Origin: Leuconostoc palmae
GTDB taxonomy: Bacteria; Bacillota; Bacilli; Lactobacillales; Lactobacillaceae
Direction: 5' to 3'
Length of the DNA: 64,000 nucleotides
Assembly: GCF_019656075.1 (NCBI RefSeq)
Contig: NZ_BPKZ01000006.1
Coordinates: 48,325 to 112,324 of the forward strand
In this document: one piece after another, positions 41,199-50,192 of the stretch
Position numbering within the stretch: the first letter of the stretch is position 1
Layout: each line of letters opens with the position of its first letter
Made by a program: the position numbers and the translations under genes
The notes under the pieces: generated by a model
Database searches by the model: none
Told to the model about the DNA's origin: nothing
Seen by the model: only the letters and a program-made list of their open reading frames with translations

Positions 41199-41206
41199 GT
41201 TATAAT
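41198..41206 (+). promoter_or_regulatory. Extended -10 promoter of the DUF1831 gene
   Basis: TGTTATAAT is an extended -10 element (TGn plus a perfect TATAAT). The -35 region falls in the preceding terminator and is poor, as extended -10 promoters allow. Confidence 0.6.
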
Positions 41207-41237
41207 GGATTTAGTTTGTTTGGGAGGAAATATACCT

Positions 41238-41573
41238 ATGGCATTTAATCAACAGATTTCTATTGAAGGGGATGCGACTTACCGTTTGAGTAAAGCTATA
41301 AAAAAATATACTTTAGGAGACTTGGGGTTTATTCCAAATAACGCTGGAACTTACGTATTACATCGTTCTTTAGAACCTGAGAAACCATTGGAAAATGCAA
41401 TTCAATTAAAAGTTTCTGTGACTAAAGATTTGAGAGGCTTTAAATTAAGCACAGTGTCTGCTGGCGATATGGCACGTATTAATATTTTTAAAATGAATAA
41501 TGATGACATGATTAAGCTATATGCTTTTTTTATTGATGAACTGATTGCACGAGGTGTAATAGAAAAGATTTAA
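41238..41573 (+). CDS. DUF1831-type conserved protein
   Basis: A 111-residue protein resembling the DUF1831 family of Lactobacillales. Family-like parts are AIKKYTLGDLGFIPNNAGTY, LHRSLEPEKPL and VTKDLRGFKLSTVSA. No catalytic motif, signal peptide or membrane helix is visible, and the function is unknown. The ATG at 41238 follows GGGAGG; a longer reading from 41187 runs through the promoter and is rejected. The next gene starts one base after the stop, suggesting a common transcript. Confidence 0.75.
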   Translation: MAFNQQISIEGDATYRLSKAIKKYTLGDLGFIPNNAGTYVLHRSLEPEKPLENAIQLKVSVTKDLRGFKLSTVSAGDMARINIFKMNNDDMIKLYAFFIDELIARGVIEKI

Positions 41574-41574
41574 T

Positions 41575-42228
41575 ATGACAAAATTTTACTTTGTACGACA
41601 TGGTCAAACGGAATGGAATCTTGAAAAAAGATTTCAAGGTGGAAATGGAGATTCGGAACTTTTACCATCTAGTTATAATGATATGCTAAAAGTTGGAGAA
41701 CATCTTGCGGAAATTAAATTTAGTCGAGTTTTTTCTTCACCAATTAGAAGAGCTCGAATTACAGCAGAAAATATTTTAGATGTTATCAATTATAGAGGGC
41801 GATTATCATTACGTTCTAACGTAGCAGAAGTTAATTTAGGCAAATGGGAAGGCGAACTTGTTGCAAATGTCAAGCAACGTTATCCAAAAGCGTATTATAA
41901 TTACCGTGAAAATTTAGATCAATTTGAAGGCAAAGAGTTTGGTGGAGAAGGTTACACAAAAACAAAAAATCGATTTGTACGTTTTGTAAAAACAATTGCT
42001 CAGCAGTATCCTGACGATAACATTTTGATTGTGTCTCACGGAATGGCACTTTCATTTGGTATAAATGGTTTATTGAAAACACCACGTATGTCAATTAGAG
42101 AGCGTGGTGGATTAAGCAATACCTCTACTACTATTTTGTCAACAGAAGATGGGATAACATTTAAGGTAGAGGATTGGAATAATACAAGTTATCTCAATAA
42201 AGAACAAAATGATGCAACCACAATATAA
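41575..42228 (+). CDS. Histidine phosphatase family protein (phosphoglycerate mutase-like)
   Basis: A 217-residue branch-1 histidine phosphatase. The RHG motif FYFVRHGQTEWN is at residues 4-15, with catalytic His9. A second core is FSSPIRRARITAEN near residue 46, and the acid/base glutamate lies in the AEVNLGKWEGE region. The second catalytic histidine is in ILIVSHGMALSFG near residue 151. The family includes cofactor-dependent phosphoglycerate mutases and many phosphatases, and the substrate here is not clear. Confidence 0.85.
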   Translation: MTKFYFVRHGQTEWNLEKRFQGGNGDSELLPSSYNDMLKVGEHLAEIKFSRVFSSPIRRARITAENILDVINYRGRLSLRSNVAEVNLGKWEGELVANVKQRYPKAYYNYRENLDQFEGKEFGGEGYTKTKNRFVRFVKTIAQQYPDDNILIVSHGMALSFGINGLLKTPRMSIRERGGLSNTSTTILSTEDGITFKVEDWNNTSYLNKEQNDATTI

Positions 42229-42257
42229 AATGTAAAGAAAAGTGCAGTAAGTAAAAC

Positions 42258-44648
42258 ATGACATATGTAGACGAAGAATTAGAAAAAATATCTGGTACGT
42301 TACAGCACGTTGTATTTGCGTCTACAGATTCTTATTTCAAAATTTTGTCAATACAAATTGAGGAGTCAACACTTGATAATTGGCCCGAAACAGAAATTAT
42401 TGCAACAGGTACATTTGCTGATGTTCAAGAAGGGAGCATGTATTCATTTTATGGACACTTAGTTAAACACCCTCGTTTTGGTCAACAATTGAAAGTTGTG
42501 AAATATGAATATGAAATGCCTCCAGATGAAAATGGCTTAATTAAATATTTTGCTAGTGGACAATTCAGCGGTATTGGTAAAAAGACAGCTGAGAAAATTG
42601 TTGATCATTTAGGTATTAACGCTGTTGATTTAATCTTGAATGATCCAACCATTCTAGAGGGTATTTTAAAACCAGTAACCTCTCAACGCTTAGTCAAAAA
42701 TTTACAACTTAATTTAGGACTTGAGCGTCTTTTTCAAGTGGGTTCAAAATATGGTCTAGGGACAGATATTGCTGCTAGGTTATATGAGCAATACGGAAAC
42801 GAGGCACAAGAAATTGTAGAACAAGATCCGTATAGATTAGTTTTTGAATTTGACGGTGTATCTTTTAAAATGGCGGATGCTATTGGTAAACAAATTGGCA
42901 TAGAGACGTTAGATGATAGACGAGTACAATCTGCAGTCTATGCAGCAATTATGAATGTCACTTTCCAATATGGGCATACCTTTCTAACTTATGATCAATT
43001 GCAGCAAGCAACTCAACAACTTTTAAAGCTAGGAAATGTAAATGAATTTATTGATTATGCTATTCAAAAACTGATTACTGAAAAAGTTCTTGTAGAAGTG
43101 GAAAAGATGATTTTCCCGGTTCAACTATTTTCCGCTGAACAGCAAGTAGCAAAAAATTTGAAACGTTTAGTGACATCCGAGTCACCGATTCTAGTTGAAG
43201 ATAGTCTAATTGATTCAGAATTTACTATTCCTGAAGGACTTGAACTAGATAACCTACAGGTAGCCGCTGTTAAATCAGGCTTGAAGGCACAAGTATTTTT
43301 ATTAACTGGTGGGCCAGGCACAGGGAAAACAACTATTGTGAGAGCCATTGTTGCAACTTGGCAAAAAGTTCTGCAAAAAAAAGCAATCGGAATGTCAGAT
43401 ACAGCCTCCTTTTTAAAATCTAACCGCATTAAAATGGCATCGCCAACAGGCCGTGCCGCTAAACGTATGTCAGAGATAACAGGTCATGAAGCAACTACGA
43501 TACATAGGCTATTAGGGATTACTGAATCAGGTAAGTCAGAGTTTGATTCGGAAAATCCAATATCTGGTGGTTTATTAATTATTGATGAAGCCTCTATGTT
43601 GGATATTGAGCTGACAGATAAACTCTTAAATGCCGTTCCAAATGGCATGAAATTAATTTTTGTTGGTGATTCGGATCAGCTACCATCAGTTGGCCCAGGA
43701 AATGTTTTAGCAGATTTATTAGGTAGTAACACATTACCCCACATTGAATTGAAAACCATTTATCGACAGGGTAGAGGTAGTAGTATCACTTCTTTGGCAG
43801 AAAATATTAAGTCAGGAAGTTTGCCACCTGATTTTACTGAAAATAAAAAAGATAGATCAACTTTTATGGTTCCAGCTGATGACATCGAGATAGCGATTAA
43901 ACAAGTTATAAAAGCGGCGATAAAGAAGGGATTTACTCAAAATGATTTGCAAATACTAACGCCTATGTACAAGACGTCTGCCGGTGTTAATGAACTAAAT
44001 GTGATGGCGCAGGAATTATTTAACTCACCTGAACAGTCGAAAAAATTTCTAGAATTAGGAAAGACGGTTTTCAGAGTAGGGGACAAAGTATTACAGCTAG
44101 AAAATGATAGTGAACGGGATGTCTACAATGGTGATATGGGAACAATTGTTGCAGTTCAGTCTAAACAAGACAAACAAAATGACGATCATGAAGACAGATT
44201 AATTGTTGATTTTGACGGCAAAGAATCGGTTTACTTAAGAAAAAACTTAAATCAATTGACTTTAGCTTATGCTACAACTATCCATAAAGCGCAAGGAAAT
44301 GAATTTAAATTAGTTATCATGGCTTTGACATCTCAATTTGGCTTGATGCTAAATCGTAATCTATTGTATACAGGTATTACTCGAGCTAGAGAGGCACTAA
44401 TCTTAGTAGGAGAATTATCTGCGTTTAAACGTGCAGCAACGACAACCGTACCGGAACGTTCTACGTTTCTAAAAAGTTGGCTAACTCAAAATAATAGTAC
44501 AGCACACAAAACAGAAGTTGAACTTACTAATAGTGAAAATAAACTGGAAGATAATTTTCTTTTAACTGAAAAACAAGTGATGACGTTAGCAATCGACCCA
44601 ATGATTGGTATGAAAGATGTTTCACCGTATGACTACATGCCAAACTAG
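42258..44648 (+). CDS. recD2: RecD2-type ATP-dependent DNA helicase
   Basis: A 796-residue SF1B 5'-3' helicase of the RecD2 type, which acts in repair without RecBC. The N-terminal OB-like and helix-hairpin-helix part includes FSGIGKKTAEKIVDHLG near residue 104. Walker A is LLTGGPGTGKTTIV near residue 349 and Walker B LLIIDEASMLD near residue 442. Motif III/IV is VGDSDQLPSVGPGNVL near residue 471, and the C-terminal motif is YATTIHKAQGNEFK near residue 672. The ribosome binding site is weak. Confidence 0.94.
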   Translation: MTYVDEELEKISGTLQHVVFASTDSYFKILSIQIEESTLDNWPETEIIATGTFADVQEGSMYSFYGHLVKHPRFGQQLKVVKYEYEMPPDENGLIKYFASGQFSGIGKKTAEKIVDHLGINAVDLILNDPTILEGILKPVTSQRLVKNLQLNLGLERLFQVGSKYGLGTDIAARLYEQYGNEAQEIVEQDPYRLVFEFDGVSFKMADAIGKQIGIETLDDRRVQSAVYAAIMNVTFQYGHTFLTYDQLQQATQQLLKLGNVNEFIDYAIQKLITEKVLVEVEKMIFPVQLFSAEQQVAKNLKRLVTSESPILVEDSLIDSEFTIPEGLELDNLQVAAVKSGLKAQVFLLTGGPGTGKTTIVRAIVATWQKVLQKKAIGMSDTASFLKSNRIKMASPTGRAAKRMSEITGHEATTIHRLLGITESGKSEFDSENPISGGLLIIDEASMLDIELTDKLLNAVPNGMKLIFVGDSDQLPSVGPGNVLADLLGSNTLPHIELKTIYRQGRGSSITSLAENIKSGSLPPDFTENKKDRSTFMVPADDIEIAIKQVIKAAIKKGFTQNDLQILTPMYKTSAGVNELNVMAQELFNSPEQSKKFLELGKTVFRVGDKVLQLENDSERDVYNGDMGTIVAVQSKQDKQNDDHEDRLIVDFDGKESVYLRKNLNQLTLAYATTIHKAQGNEFKLVIMALTSQFGLMLNRNLLYTGITRAREALILVGELSAFKRAATTTVPERSTFLKSWLTQNNSTAHKTEVELTNSENKLEDNFLLTEKQVMTLAIDPMIGMKDVSPYDYMPN

Positions 44649-44694
44649 GATTTGCCTGTTATAATAAAGAAAGAAAACAAATTGGAGAAAAGTT

Positions 44695-45669
44695 ATGACA
44701 ACCCCTAACTATCAATTATTTAGTCTTGGGAGCAATCCAGAGTTAGCATCAGAAGTTGCCAAATTATTAAATAAAGATTTATCTATAGTTGATATCAAAC
44801 AGTTTGCAGATAATGAAATTTATGAACGTATTGAAGAGACTGTCCGTGGTTGTGATGTTTATGTATTACAAGGCATTTCCTCGCCAGTAAACGACAATTT
44901 TATGAAGTTAATGATATTTATTGATGCCGCAAGACGAGCGTCAGCAAAAACAATTAATGTTGTCATTCCTTATTTTGGTTATGCACGCTCTGATCGAAAA
45001 GCACGATCTCGTGAACCTATATCAGCTCGACTAATTGCCAATATGCTTGAATCTCAAGGTGTTAAACGAGTTATAACAATAGATTTACATACAGATCAAT
45101 TACAAGGATTTTTTGATATACCAGTAGATCATTTGTTAGCTATGCCTACTTTAGCCCATTATTTTTATGAGCATAAATTATTGGGAGATGATTTGGTTGT
45201 TGTGGCGCCAGGTCATTCTAGTTTTAGTCGTGCTAGAAAATTAGCAGAAATACTCCATGCTGAATGGGCAGTAGTTGATCATAGAGTAAGTCAATTAAAT
45301 CCTGACGCACCGTTTGGTGTTACTGGAAATGTTCTTGGTAAACGAGCTATTTTATTAGACGATATTATTGATACTGGGCAAAGCATTTTATTTGCTAGTA
45401 GAGCGTTGAAAGCGGCTGGGGTATTTGAAATTTATGCTGTTGCATCTCATGCAGTGTTGTCTGCGGATTCAGTATCAAAATTAAAGCAGGCTGATTTGAG
45501 GCAGATTATTGTCACTAATACGATTGAAATACCTAAGGAAAAGCAACTGGATAATTTAATTCAAGTTTCTGTTGCGTATCCTTTTGCTGAAGCAATACGT
45601 CGAGTTGATGCATTTGAAAGTATTGAAGATATTATGAAGAGTCCAGATAATCTGGATGTGAAATTATGA
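44695..45669 (+). CDS. prs: Divergent ribose-phosphate pyrophosphokinase (PRPP synthetase)
   Basis: This 324-residue protein has the PRPP synthetase fold and most catalytic segments. They are DRKARSREPISARLIANML near residue 102, TIDLHTDQLQGFFDIPVDHL near residue 125 and the flexible-loop RARKLAE near residue 179. The PRPP-binding loop is LLDDIIDTGQS near residue 222. However, the usual SPDHGG segment ahead of the flexible loop is APGHSS here, and the loop after it lacks the KRR cluster. It may be a second, specialised or less active paralogue. PRPP is the substrate of PurF, Hpt and other enzymes. The stop overlaps the SGNH gene. Confidence 0.88.
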   Translation: MTTPNYQLFSLGSNPELASEVAKLLNKDLSIVDIKQFADNEIYERIEETVRGCDVYVLQGISSPVNDNFMKLMIFIDAARRASAKTINVVIPYFGYARSDRKARSREPISARLIANMLESQGVKRVITIDLHTDQLQGFFDIPVDHLLAMPTLAHYFYEHKLLGDDLVVVAPGHSSFSRARKLAEILHAEWAVVDHRVSQLNPDAPFGVTGNVLGKRAILLDDIIDTGQSILFASRALKAAGVFEIYAVASHAVLSADSVSKLKQADLRQIIVTNTIEIPKEKQLDNLIQVSVAYPFAEAIRRVDAFESIEDIMKSPDNLDVKL

Positions 45670-46562
45670 AGAAAATAAATATGGCACCATTGCTATCACC
45701 TGAGTGGGCTAATCAAGGTGAGTCATTTTTGACAACACAATACGGTGCATACATTAAATTAAAAACACAGAAGGTTCAATTATTACGACTAGAATTTGCA
45801 GAAAATTATTTAGGCCTTTCTTTTGTCATTACTGTGGATGATGTAAGAGAAAACATCATAATTGATAAAAACTTTTTATCAATTGTTTTACCAAATGATG
45901 ATGAACATATTGTCGAAATCATTTTAAGAAATGTTGATGGGAACAACAGTTATTTTTGGGAACATCCAGTTATTATTAATAATATGCTCAGTGATGATGG
46001 ACAAGTAATGCAATTAATTGAAGATGATGACTCATTTATCACCTTTGTTGGTGATTCAATTACGGCCGGTGAAGCAATGGCTACTGATGGGAATCATCCA
46101 GAATTAAGTTTTCCTTACTTAGTAGCCCAAGAATTAAAAAAGCCACTGAATAGAATAGCTTACGGTGGAACAGGCCTAACAGCAAATGCGCCATTTCAAA
46201 CACCAAGTGCAATAGATGCGCTATGGCATGTTTCTAATAACGTTGAAAGGGTTCGAACTAAAACCAATTTAGTTGTTGTAAATTATGGCACAAATGATTT
46301 TAACTATCATGCCACTGATGAAAGTTTTGCCTTTGGGTTACGTATATACTTACTAGAGCTAATCAAGCGCTTCCATAATGCGCGCATTATCTTATTGATA
46401 CCATTTAATGGGGCCTTTAAGCACATTATTGAAAAAGAGACGCAGAGATTTTCTTGTTTCGAAGTTGTTGATACAACAGGTTGGTTAGTTGATTTAAGTC
46501 ATGTTCATCCAAATATTGAAGAACATAGCATCATTGCAAAAAATATTTTGAAAGGAATTTAA
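45666..46562 (+). CDS. SGNH/GDSL-family hydrolase with an N-terminal beta domain
   Basis: A 298-residue cytoplasmic-looking hydrolase. The N-terminal 110 residues are beta-rich and unassigned. The SGNH domain then shows block I FVGDSITAGEA near residue 129 (Ser in GDSI), block III VVNYGTNDFNYH near residue 206, and the catalytic histidine in LSHVHPNIEEHS near residue 283. The arrangement resembles two-domain carbohydrate esterases (CE2/CE3-like), so deacetylation of a sugar is possible but not shown. No signal peptide is seen. It is coupled to prs (ATGA). Confidence 0.8.
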   Translation: MKKINMAPLLSPEWANQGESFLTTQYGAYIKLKTQKVQLLRLEFAENYLGLSFVITVDDVRENIIIDKNFLSIVLPNDDEHIVEIILRNVDGNNSYFWEHPVIINNMLSDDGQVMQLIEDDDSFITFVGDSITAGEAMATDGNHPELSFPYLVAQELKKPLNRIAYGGTGLTANAPFQTPSAIDALWHVSNNVERVRTKTNLVVVNYGTNDFNYHATDESFAFGLRIYLLELIKRFHNARIILLIPFNGAFKHIIEKETQRFSCFEVVDTTGWLVDLSHVHPNIEEHSIIAKNILKGI

Positions 46563-46564
46563 AA

Positions 46565-47554
46565 ATGGTATATGCAGCAGACGACACGAGATATGAAAAA
46601 TTACCTTATAGGAGAGTATCTGATTCAGGATTGATTTTACCAGCTGTTTCCTTTGGATTATGGCGTAATCTTGGTGATCAGATGCCACTGGAAAATTCGA
46701 AAAAAGTTATTTTAAAAGCTTTTGATAGTGGCATTTTTAGCTTTGATAATGCGTCTAATTATGGACCAAGTAACGGCACAGCTGAGGAGACTTTTGGGCA
46801 AATTTATCGAAGTGATTTAAAACCATATCGTGATGAATTGATTATTACGACAAAGGCTGGATATCACATGTGGCCTGGACCCTTAGGTGAATTTTCAGGA
46901 AAAAAAACACTAACGGCAGCTTTGGATTTGAGTTTAAAGCGTATGGGCTTAGATTATGTCGATATTTTTTATGCGCATCGTTGGGATCCTAATACTCGCT
47001 TAGAAGAAACGGCTCGAGCTATGGACTTAATGGTTAGACAAGGGAAAGCACTTTATGTTGGTGTCTCTAATTATGATGCTAACCAAACTAAAGCTATAGC
47101 AAAAATATTTGCTGATTTAGGGACACCATTTATTGGCAATCAAGTATCTTACAACATGTTAAATCGTACAGCAGAAGAAGATGGTCTTTTGGATACTTTA
47201 GATCAAAACCATGCTGGTTTAATTGCTTATGGACCACTTGCCGAAGGATTGTTGACTGATCGTTATTTGAAAGGCATTCCAGATGATTTTCCAATTCATC
47301 GTACGAATAGTGTTTTATTCAGTTCTGGAAAATCAGTACTTATGCAAAAGCTTAATCAACTGAATCATATTGCTGAAACAAGAGGTCAAAAATTATCACA
47401 GATGGCGCTGGCCTGGTTATTGAAAGATCATAGAGTTGCTAGTGTCGTTATCGGGGCAAGTAATGTTGACCATTTAGTTGATAATTTAGCATTCACTAAA
47501 AATAATCATTTTAGTGATGAAGAACTGACTCAGATAGAAAATATATTAAAATAA
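46565..47554 (+). CDS. Aldo/keto reductase, YghZ-like
   Basis: A 329-residue NAD(P)H-dependent TIM-barrel oxidoreductase. Signatures include FDNASNYGPSNGTAEETFGQ near residue 59 (catalytic Asp/Tyr), LIITTKAGYHMWPGPLGEF near residue 95 and YVDIFYAHRWDPNT near residue 138. The C-terminal cofactor segment is VIGASNVDHLVDNL near residue 297. It most resembles the YghZ/Gpr group that reduces glyceraldehyde-3-phosphate or methylglyoxal. It begins two bases after the SGNH stop, with AAAGGA upstream. Confidence 0.88.
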   Translation: MVYAADDTRYEKLPYRRVSDSGLILPAVSFGLWRNLGDQMPLENSKKVILKAFDSGIFSFDNASNYGPSNGTAEETFGQIYRSDLKPYRDELIITTKAGYHMWPGPLGEFSGKKTLTAALDLSLKRMGLDYVDIFYAHRWDPNTRLEETARAMDLMVRQGKALYVGVSNYDANQTKAIAKIFADLGTPFIGNQVSYNMLNRTAEEDGLLDTLDQNHAGLIAYGPLAEGLLTDRYLKGIPDDFPIHRTNSVLFSSGKSVLMQKLNQLNHIAETRGQKLSQMALAWLLKDHRVASVVIGASNVDHLVDNLAFTKNNHFSDEELTQIENILK

Positions 47555-47587
47555 AAAAAGGTCGTAACATAATGTTACGACCTTTTT
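47553..47587. terminator. Bidirectional terminator between the reductase and the AraC-like gene
   Basis: AAAAAGGTCGTAACAT and ATGTTACGACCTTTTT form a perfect 16-base inverted repeat around one base, with A/T runs on both sides. It touches the stop codons of both converging genes. Confidence 0.9.
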
Positions 47588-48666
47588 ATTGTTCGACGAA
47601 ACTTTTTCTAAAGTTATTTGGTGTAATCCCAGTAACTTCTTTGAAAGTTTTAACAAAATAGCTTGTTGTTGAGAATGACAAGCTATTTTGATACATCTGA
47701 CAGTTTAGAATCAGAGACAGCAAGTAGTTCTTTTGCACGTTCGATCTTAGCATTTCTAATAAATTTCTTTATTGTTGAACCATATTGTTTTTTGAAAGCG
47801 GGATTAAGATTCTTTTTAGAAGAGTGAACTGATTTTGCAATATCATCTAGCGTAATATTTTGATAAATATTTTCATAAATATACGATTTTATACGAGTAT
47901 GGAGTGGGAGAAACTGGTTTGTACGGAATACTCTTACTAATTTATAGTAATACCAAGCTAATCCTTTGGTTGTGTAAAGTAAGCTATTGATTTGCTTTGT
48001 TCTTTTAATTTCTACAATTAAGTTATTCATAATTTCGGATGAAAGATGTAGCGGATATCCCCATTGACCAATAGCTCGATTCAAAACAGAAATGTAGGCT
48101 ATTAAGAAATTTTTATGGTGTCTCAATGGTTGATTAGATAGATCTTCGTTTTGAAAATAACTGGTGTAGTGTAGATGATTTAATGCGGCTATTAATTCAC
48201 TTTCTCGTGAGCACACAATAGCCTTAATAATAGCCGTTTCAATTTCAAAAAATGTAAATTTTGATGCGGTATTATCAACATGTGATTCTGGAGACTGCAT
48301 GTTATGAAAAATTATTTTATCATTTGAAATGATTTTGTCTGTATAATTACTATAAATTAGTTGACTAATTTGTTGTATTTTTGTTAATTGATCCACAATG
48401 CTTAACTGACCGTATAGTGGAAGCGAAGAAGTATAGTCAAACGCAAAGCAAATAAATTTTTGAGAGTCAACTTTGACTGAAATAACATAACCAGTTGTGT
48501 GCCCAAAGACATGGTAAATACTGCCTGATTGCTGAGTAATTAATTTTTTCAAGGAATTAATTACCTCAAAATGTATTTTTGATTTGGTCAAAAAATTAAC
48601 TTTATTGTTAAAAATTAAAAAAGTCTCAGCATTGACAATATCCGCAAGTAAAAAATTTTTTTCCAT
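47586..48666 (-). pseudogene. AraC-type regulator, C-terminal end frameshifted
   Basis: The frame from ATG 48666 encodes 327 residues. It has an N-terminal sensor-like part without a recognised fold, then an AraC DNA-binding start (IYQNITLDDIAKSVHSSKKN) and the first half of the second helix-turn-helix (ERAKELL...KLSDVSK). It then stops at TAG (47685-47683). One base further the frame continues SLSFSTTSYFVKTFKEVTG and ITPNNFRKSFVEQ up to TAA at 47586, exactly the missing AraC end. A single extra base at about 47685 therefore breaks it, whether by mutation, sequencing error or programmed shift. It diverges from secY2 and is a plausible regulator of that locus. Confidence 0.85.
47654..47690. 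repeat. Perfect 13-base inverted repeat at the frameshift
   Basis: CAAAATAGCTTGT (47654-47666) and ACAAGCTATTTTG (47678-47690) are perfect reverse complements around an 11-base loop. The premature stop of the AraC-like gene and its extra base lie in one arm. Confidence 0.9.
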
Positions 48667-48764
48667 GAATAAAAAACCTTATTACAAAATCATTTTCTAA
48701 TTTTAAAAATGAGTACAATCATTGACTTTTTTAAATCATACGTACATTATTAAATTAAAATAGC

Positions 48765-48864
48765 TATATTCTCAAAGCATTATATTCTAAAAAGTAATAT
48801 AGTTAAATACTATTTGTAAATAAAGTCTTTTATTTTGATATTAAAGTCCTTTTTTTGATATGAT
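48765..48864 (+). promoter_or_regulatory. secY2 promoter region with paired direct repeats
   Basis: A promoter TTGATA (48835-48840), 18-base spacer and TATGAT (48859-48864) precedes secY2 by 85 bases. Two adjacent imperfect repeats of 20-21 bases, each running from TAAAGTC to TTGATAT, occupy 48821-48841 and 48842-48861. A second repeat pair, TATATTCTCAAA at 48765 and TATATTCTAAAA at 48781, lies upstream. Side-by-side repeats of about two helical turns are how AraC proteins usually bind. The rest of the 282-base divergent region is AT-rich without a gene. Confidence 0.5.
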
Positions 48865-48948
48865 AAATCAGAATATATAACCGATAATGAATCTATACAG
48901 AGTTTTTTTTAATTTTTGTAACTTAGTTTACTGGGGGATTTTTTTTAT

Positions 48949-50166
48949 ATGAAAGAATTTTTATCTAGGGTGTATTGTTCACTCATTATTGTGCTAGTCT
49001 ATGAAATTGGAATTCATATTGTATTACCAGGGACGGTAGTACAGGCCTACCTATCCAAAGATTTTATGAAAAGTGTAAGTTTAGTGACTGGTGGAGATTT
49101 ATCTCACATGTCATTTTTCTCTTTAGGATTAGGACCTTACATGTCAGGTATGATTTTTTGGCGTGTCATTCAGTCATTAAATCAGGATAGAATTAGTAAG
49201 TTAACTGAAAATACAATTTTCTATTATAGAACCAGTTTGATATTAAGTATCTCGATAATCCAATCTCTTGGACTATCTATGACTATGAAATCAAGTATAA
49301 GTTTTGTTCATAGCCAATTGTTTAATGTTATCTTAGCGACAATGGTCTACACTACTGGCTCAATGTTTGTTTTGTGGCTTGTCGAATATAACTCTCAAAG
49401 TGGAATAGGTGGTCCTAGCCTTTTGATATTAGTAGGTATTTTGTCACGTATACCAGGAGCTGCTATATCCTTTATTAAAGAAAACTTAATTGTTGATCCT
49501 ACAATTAATTCAATTATTACTTTTATTGTCGTTTTGATGGGAATTGTTTTGATGATTGGTATAATTTCTTTTATTCTAGATTCAGAATATCGGATACCAG
49601 TCCAAAGAATTATGATTCGTAATGAATTAGCTGCTCCAACGTATATTCCTATTAAGCTTCTTCCAGCAAATGCAATGCCATATATGTTTGGTTTGACCTT
49701 TCTATCGTTGCCTCAAATTATTTTTCCACTCTTGAAATCCTTGATACCATCGTTAAAAGATTCTGACATTAGTAACTTGACATCATTAAATAGCATAGAA
49801 AGTATAGTAACTTATTTAATAATATTAATTATATTAGGGTATGGATTTTCATTTGTTAATGTTAATCCTACTGAGATAAGCGAAGATTTACAAAAAAGTG
49901 GTGATTATATTATTAATGTACTACCGGGAAATTATACTCGGGAATACATAACCAAAAAATTGATGATGATAGCTACTATTGGCAATTTAGTTACAATAAT
50001 ATTAATAGGCGTTCCTTTAATGCTTAGTTTAATATGGTCTGAGTTAAGCTCATTTTCGTATATGTTTGGTAGTTTGTTAATTCTCAACTCAACAATTGTG
50101 TCGGTTAGTGATCAAGCTAAAGCGTTAATTCAGAAAGATAGATATCCAAGTATTTTACCCCATTAA
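48949..50166 (+). CDS. secY2: Accessory Sec translocase channel SecY2
   Basis: A 405-residue polytopic membrane protein, about ten helices, of the SecY2 type that exports serine-rich repeat glycoproteins. It resembles SecY in helix pattern but is shorter and divergent. Features are GDLSHMSFFSLGLGPYMSG near residue 44, resembling the SecY segment ahead of helix 2, and FSFVNVNPTEISEDLQKSG near residue 302. A GGGGGA site lies 11 bases ahead of the ATG. It heads the accessory Sec operon and is followed without a gap by asp1. Confidence 0.93.
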   Translation: MKEFLSRVYCSLIIVLVYEIGIHIVLPGTVVQAYLSKDFMKSVSLVTGGDLSHMSFFSLGLGPYMSGMIFWRVIQSLNQDRISKLTENTIFYYRTSLILSISIIQSLGLSMTMKSSISFVHSQLFNVILATMVYTTGSMFVLWLVEYNSQSGIGGPSLLILVGILSRIPGAAISFIKENLIVDPTINSIITFIVVLMGIVLMIGIISFILDSEYRIPVQRIMIRNELAAPTYIPIKLLPANAMPYMFGLTFLSLPQIIFPLLKSLIPSLKDSDISNLTSLNSIESIVTYLIILIILGYGFSFVNVNPTEISEDLQKSGDYIINVLPGNYTREYITKKLMMIATIGNLVTIILIGVPLMLSLIWSELSSFSYMFGSLLILNSTIVSVSDQAKALIQKDRYPSILPH

Positions 50167-50192
50167 TGTGTTCAAAAATAAGGAGAATAGTA

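Noticed and set aside
47691..48666. The 327-codon frame as a naturally complete regulator
   Set aside because: The second helix-turn-helix would be cut in half, and its missing half is intact in the next frame.
48667..48948. Small gene in the divergent region before secY2
   Set aside because: No frame with a plausible start and ribosome binding site was found; only repeats and a promoter are supported.
50166..50192. ATG start for asp1 at 50166
   Set aside because: No ribosome binding site precedes it; the TTG at 50193 follows AGGAG and matches the Asp1 N-terminus.
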